DNA of 5,741 nucleotides from JAQGLW01 sp035995725. Its GTDB lineage: Bacteria; Pseudomonadota; Gammaproteobacteria; Burkholderiales; Burkholderiaceae_D. The position numbers were made by a program, and so were the translations under genes. The notes beneath the pieces are model-generated. The model ran no database searches and had not been told where the DNA came from. It saw only the letters and a program-made list of their open reading frames with translations. The stretch spans positions 1 to 5,741 of the forward strand of contig DASYKE010000163.1 of NCBI GenBank assembly GCA_035995725.1, in the 5' to 3' direction. This document shows, one piece after another, positions 5,564 to 5,741 of the stretch (positions are counted from its first letter, which is position 1; each line of letters opens with the position of its first letter).

Positions 5564-5741
5564 TCAATAGACGATGTAGACCGGCTCCGTCGATACCGTG
5601 GTGGTCAATTGCCCGCCGGCGATGGTTGCCGTGGACTTCCTCCCCATCCAGTCGTAGATGTCTGCCGTTGCTGCAGCGACAGGCACCGTTCGGCTGGCTG
5701 AAGAGGAGTAGTCAAACAGCGCCAAAACATGTTTTCCATTG
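5564..5741 (-). CDS. Second GH39/PslG-like glycoside hydrolase, C-terminal fragment (paralogue of the gene at 465-2234)
   Basis: Only the last 58 codons are in the window; the gene starts beyond its right edge. Read on the minus strand it gives NGKHVLALFDY, then TADIYDWMGRKS, ending in STEPVYIVY, followed by tandem stops TGA TAG (5566-5561). Aligned without gaps to the last 58 residues of the other hydrolase, 30 positions are identical, including YDWMGRKS, EP and YIVY. This is the C-terminal beta-sandwich region of that GH39-like family. The catalytic domain lies outside the window, so activity and intactness cannot be judged. It shares the orientation of the first hydrolase and is convergent with the deacetylase, with a strong terminator between. 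It probably also acts on the EPS outside the cytoplasm. Confidence 0.85.
   Translation of the reverse strand, partial: NGKHVLALFDYSSSASRTVPVAAATADIYDWMGRKSTATIAGGQLTTTVSTEPVYIVY

Overview
The window looks like part of the chromosome of a beta-proteobacterium, probably Burkholderiales and perhaps Oxalobacteraceae. This is inferred from the moderately high G+C coding style and the mix of gene families; nothing in the window fixes the taxon. It contains the edge of an exopolysaccharide (EPS) gene cluster next to the tail of an unrelated molybdenum hydroxylase gene.

Layout. Bases 1-289 (+) are the C-terminal end of a xanthine dehydrogenase/aldehyde oxidoreductase-type molybdopterin-binding subunit. 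After a 175-bp gap comes a convergent gene (465-2234, -) for an exported 589-residue glycoside hydrolase of the (beta/alpha)8 clan GH-A type, resembling the GH39/PslG-like enzymes found in EPS loci. A 645-bp A+T-rich intergenic region (2235-2879) with several short repeats and palindromes separates it from a divergent plus-strand cassette. That cassette is wcaF-like O-acetyltransferase (2880-3434), wcaI-like GT4 glycosyltransferase (3431-4648, overlapping wcaF by ATGA) and a YdjC/ChbG/HpnK-type carbohydrate deacetylase (4712-5500). A strong hairpin terminator (5507-5539) follows. Beyond it, the minus strand carries the last 58 codons of a second glycoside hydrolase (5564 to the window edge) whose C-terminus is about half identical to that of the first.

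How the genes fit together. The plus-strand cassette would add a sugar to a growing lipid-linked repeat unit (WcaI), O-acetylate it (WcaF) and possibly N-deacetylate a residue (YdjC-type), all at the cytoplasmic side. The two opposite-strand hydrolases would act outside the cytoplasm on the polymer, trimming or releasing it as PslG does for Psl. The pathway is inferred from family membership and co-location; the polymer itself cannot be read from the sequence. I see no clearly undescribed system. The most distinctive features are the pair of diverged hydrolase paralogues bracketing the cassette, the repeat-rich divergent control region, and a wcaF start with no visible Shine-Dalgarno.
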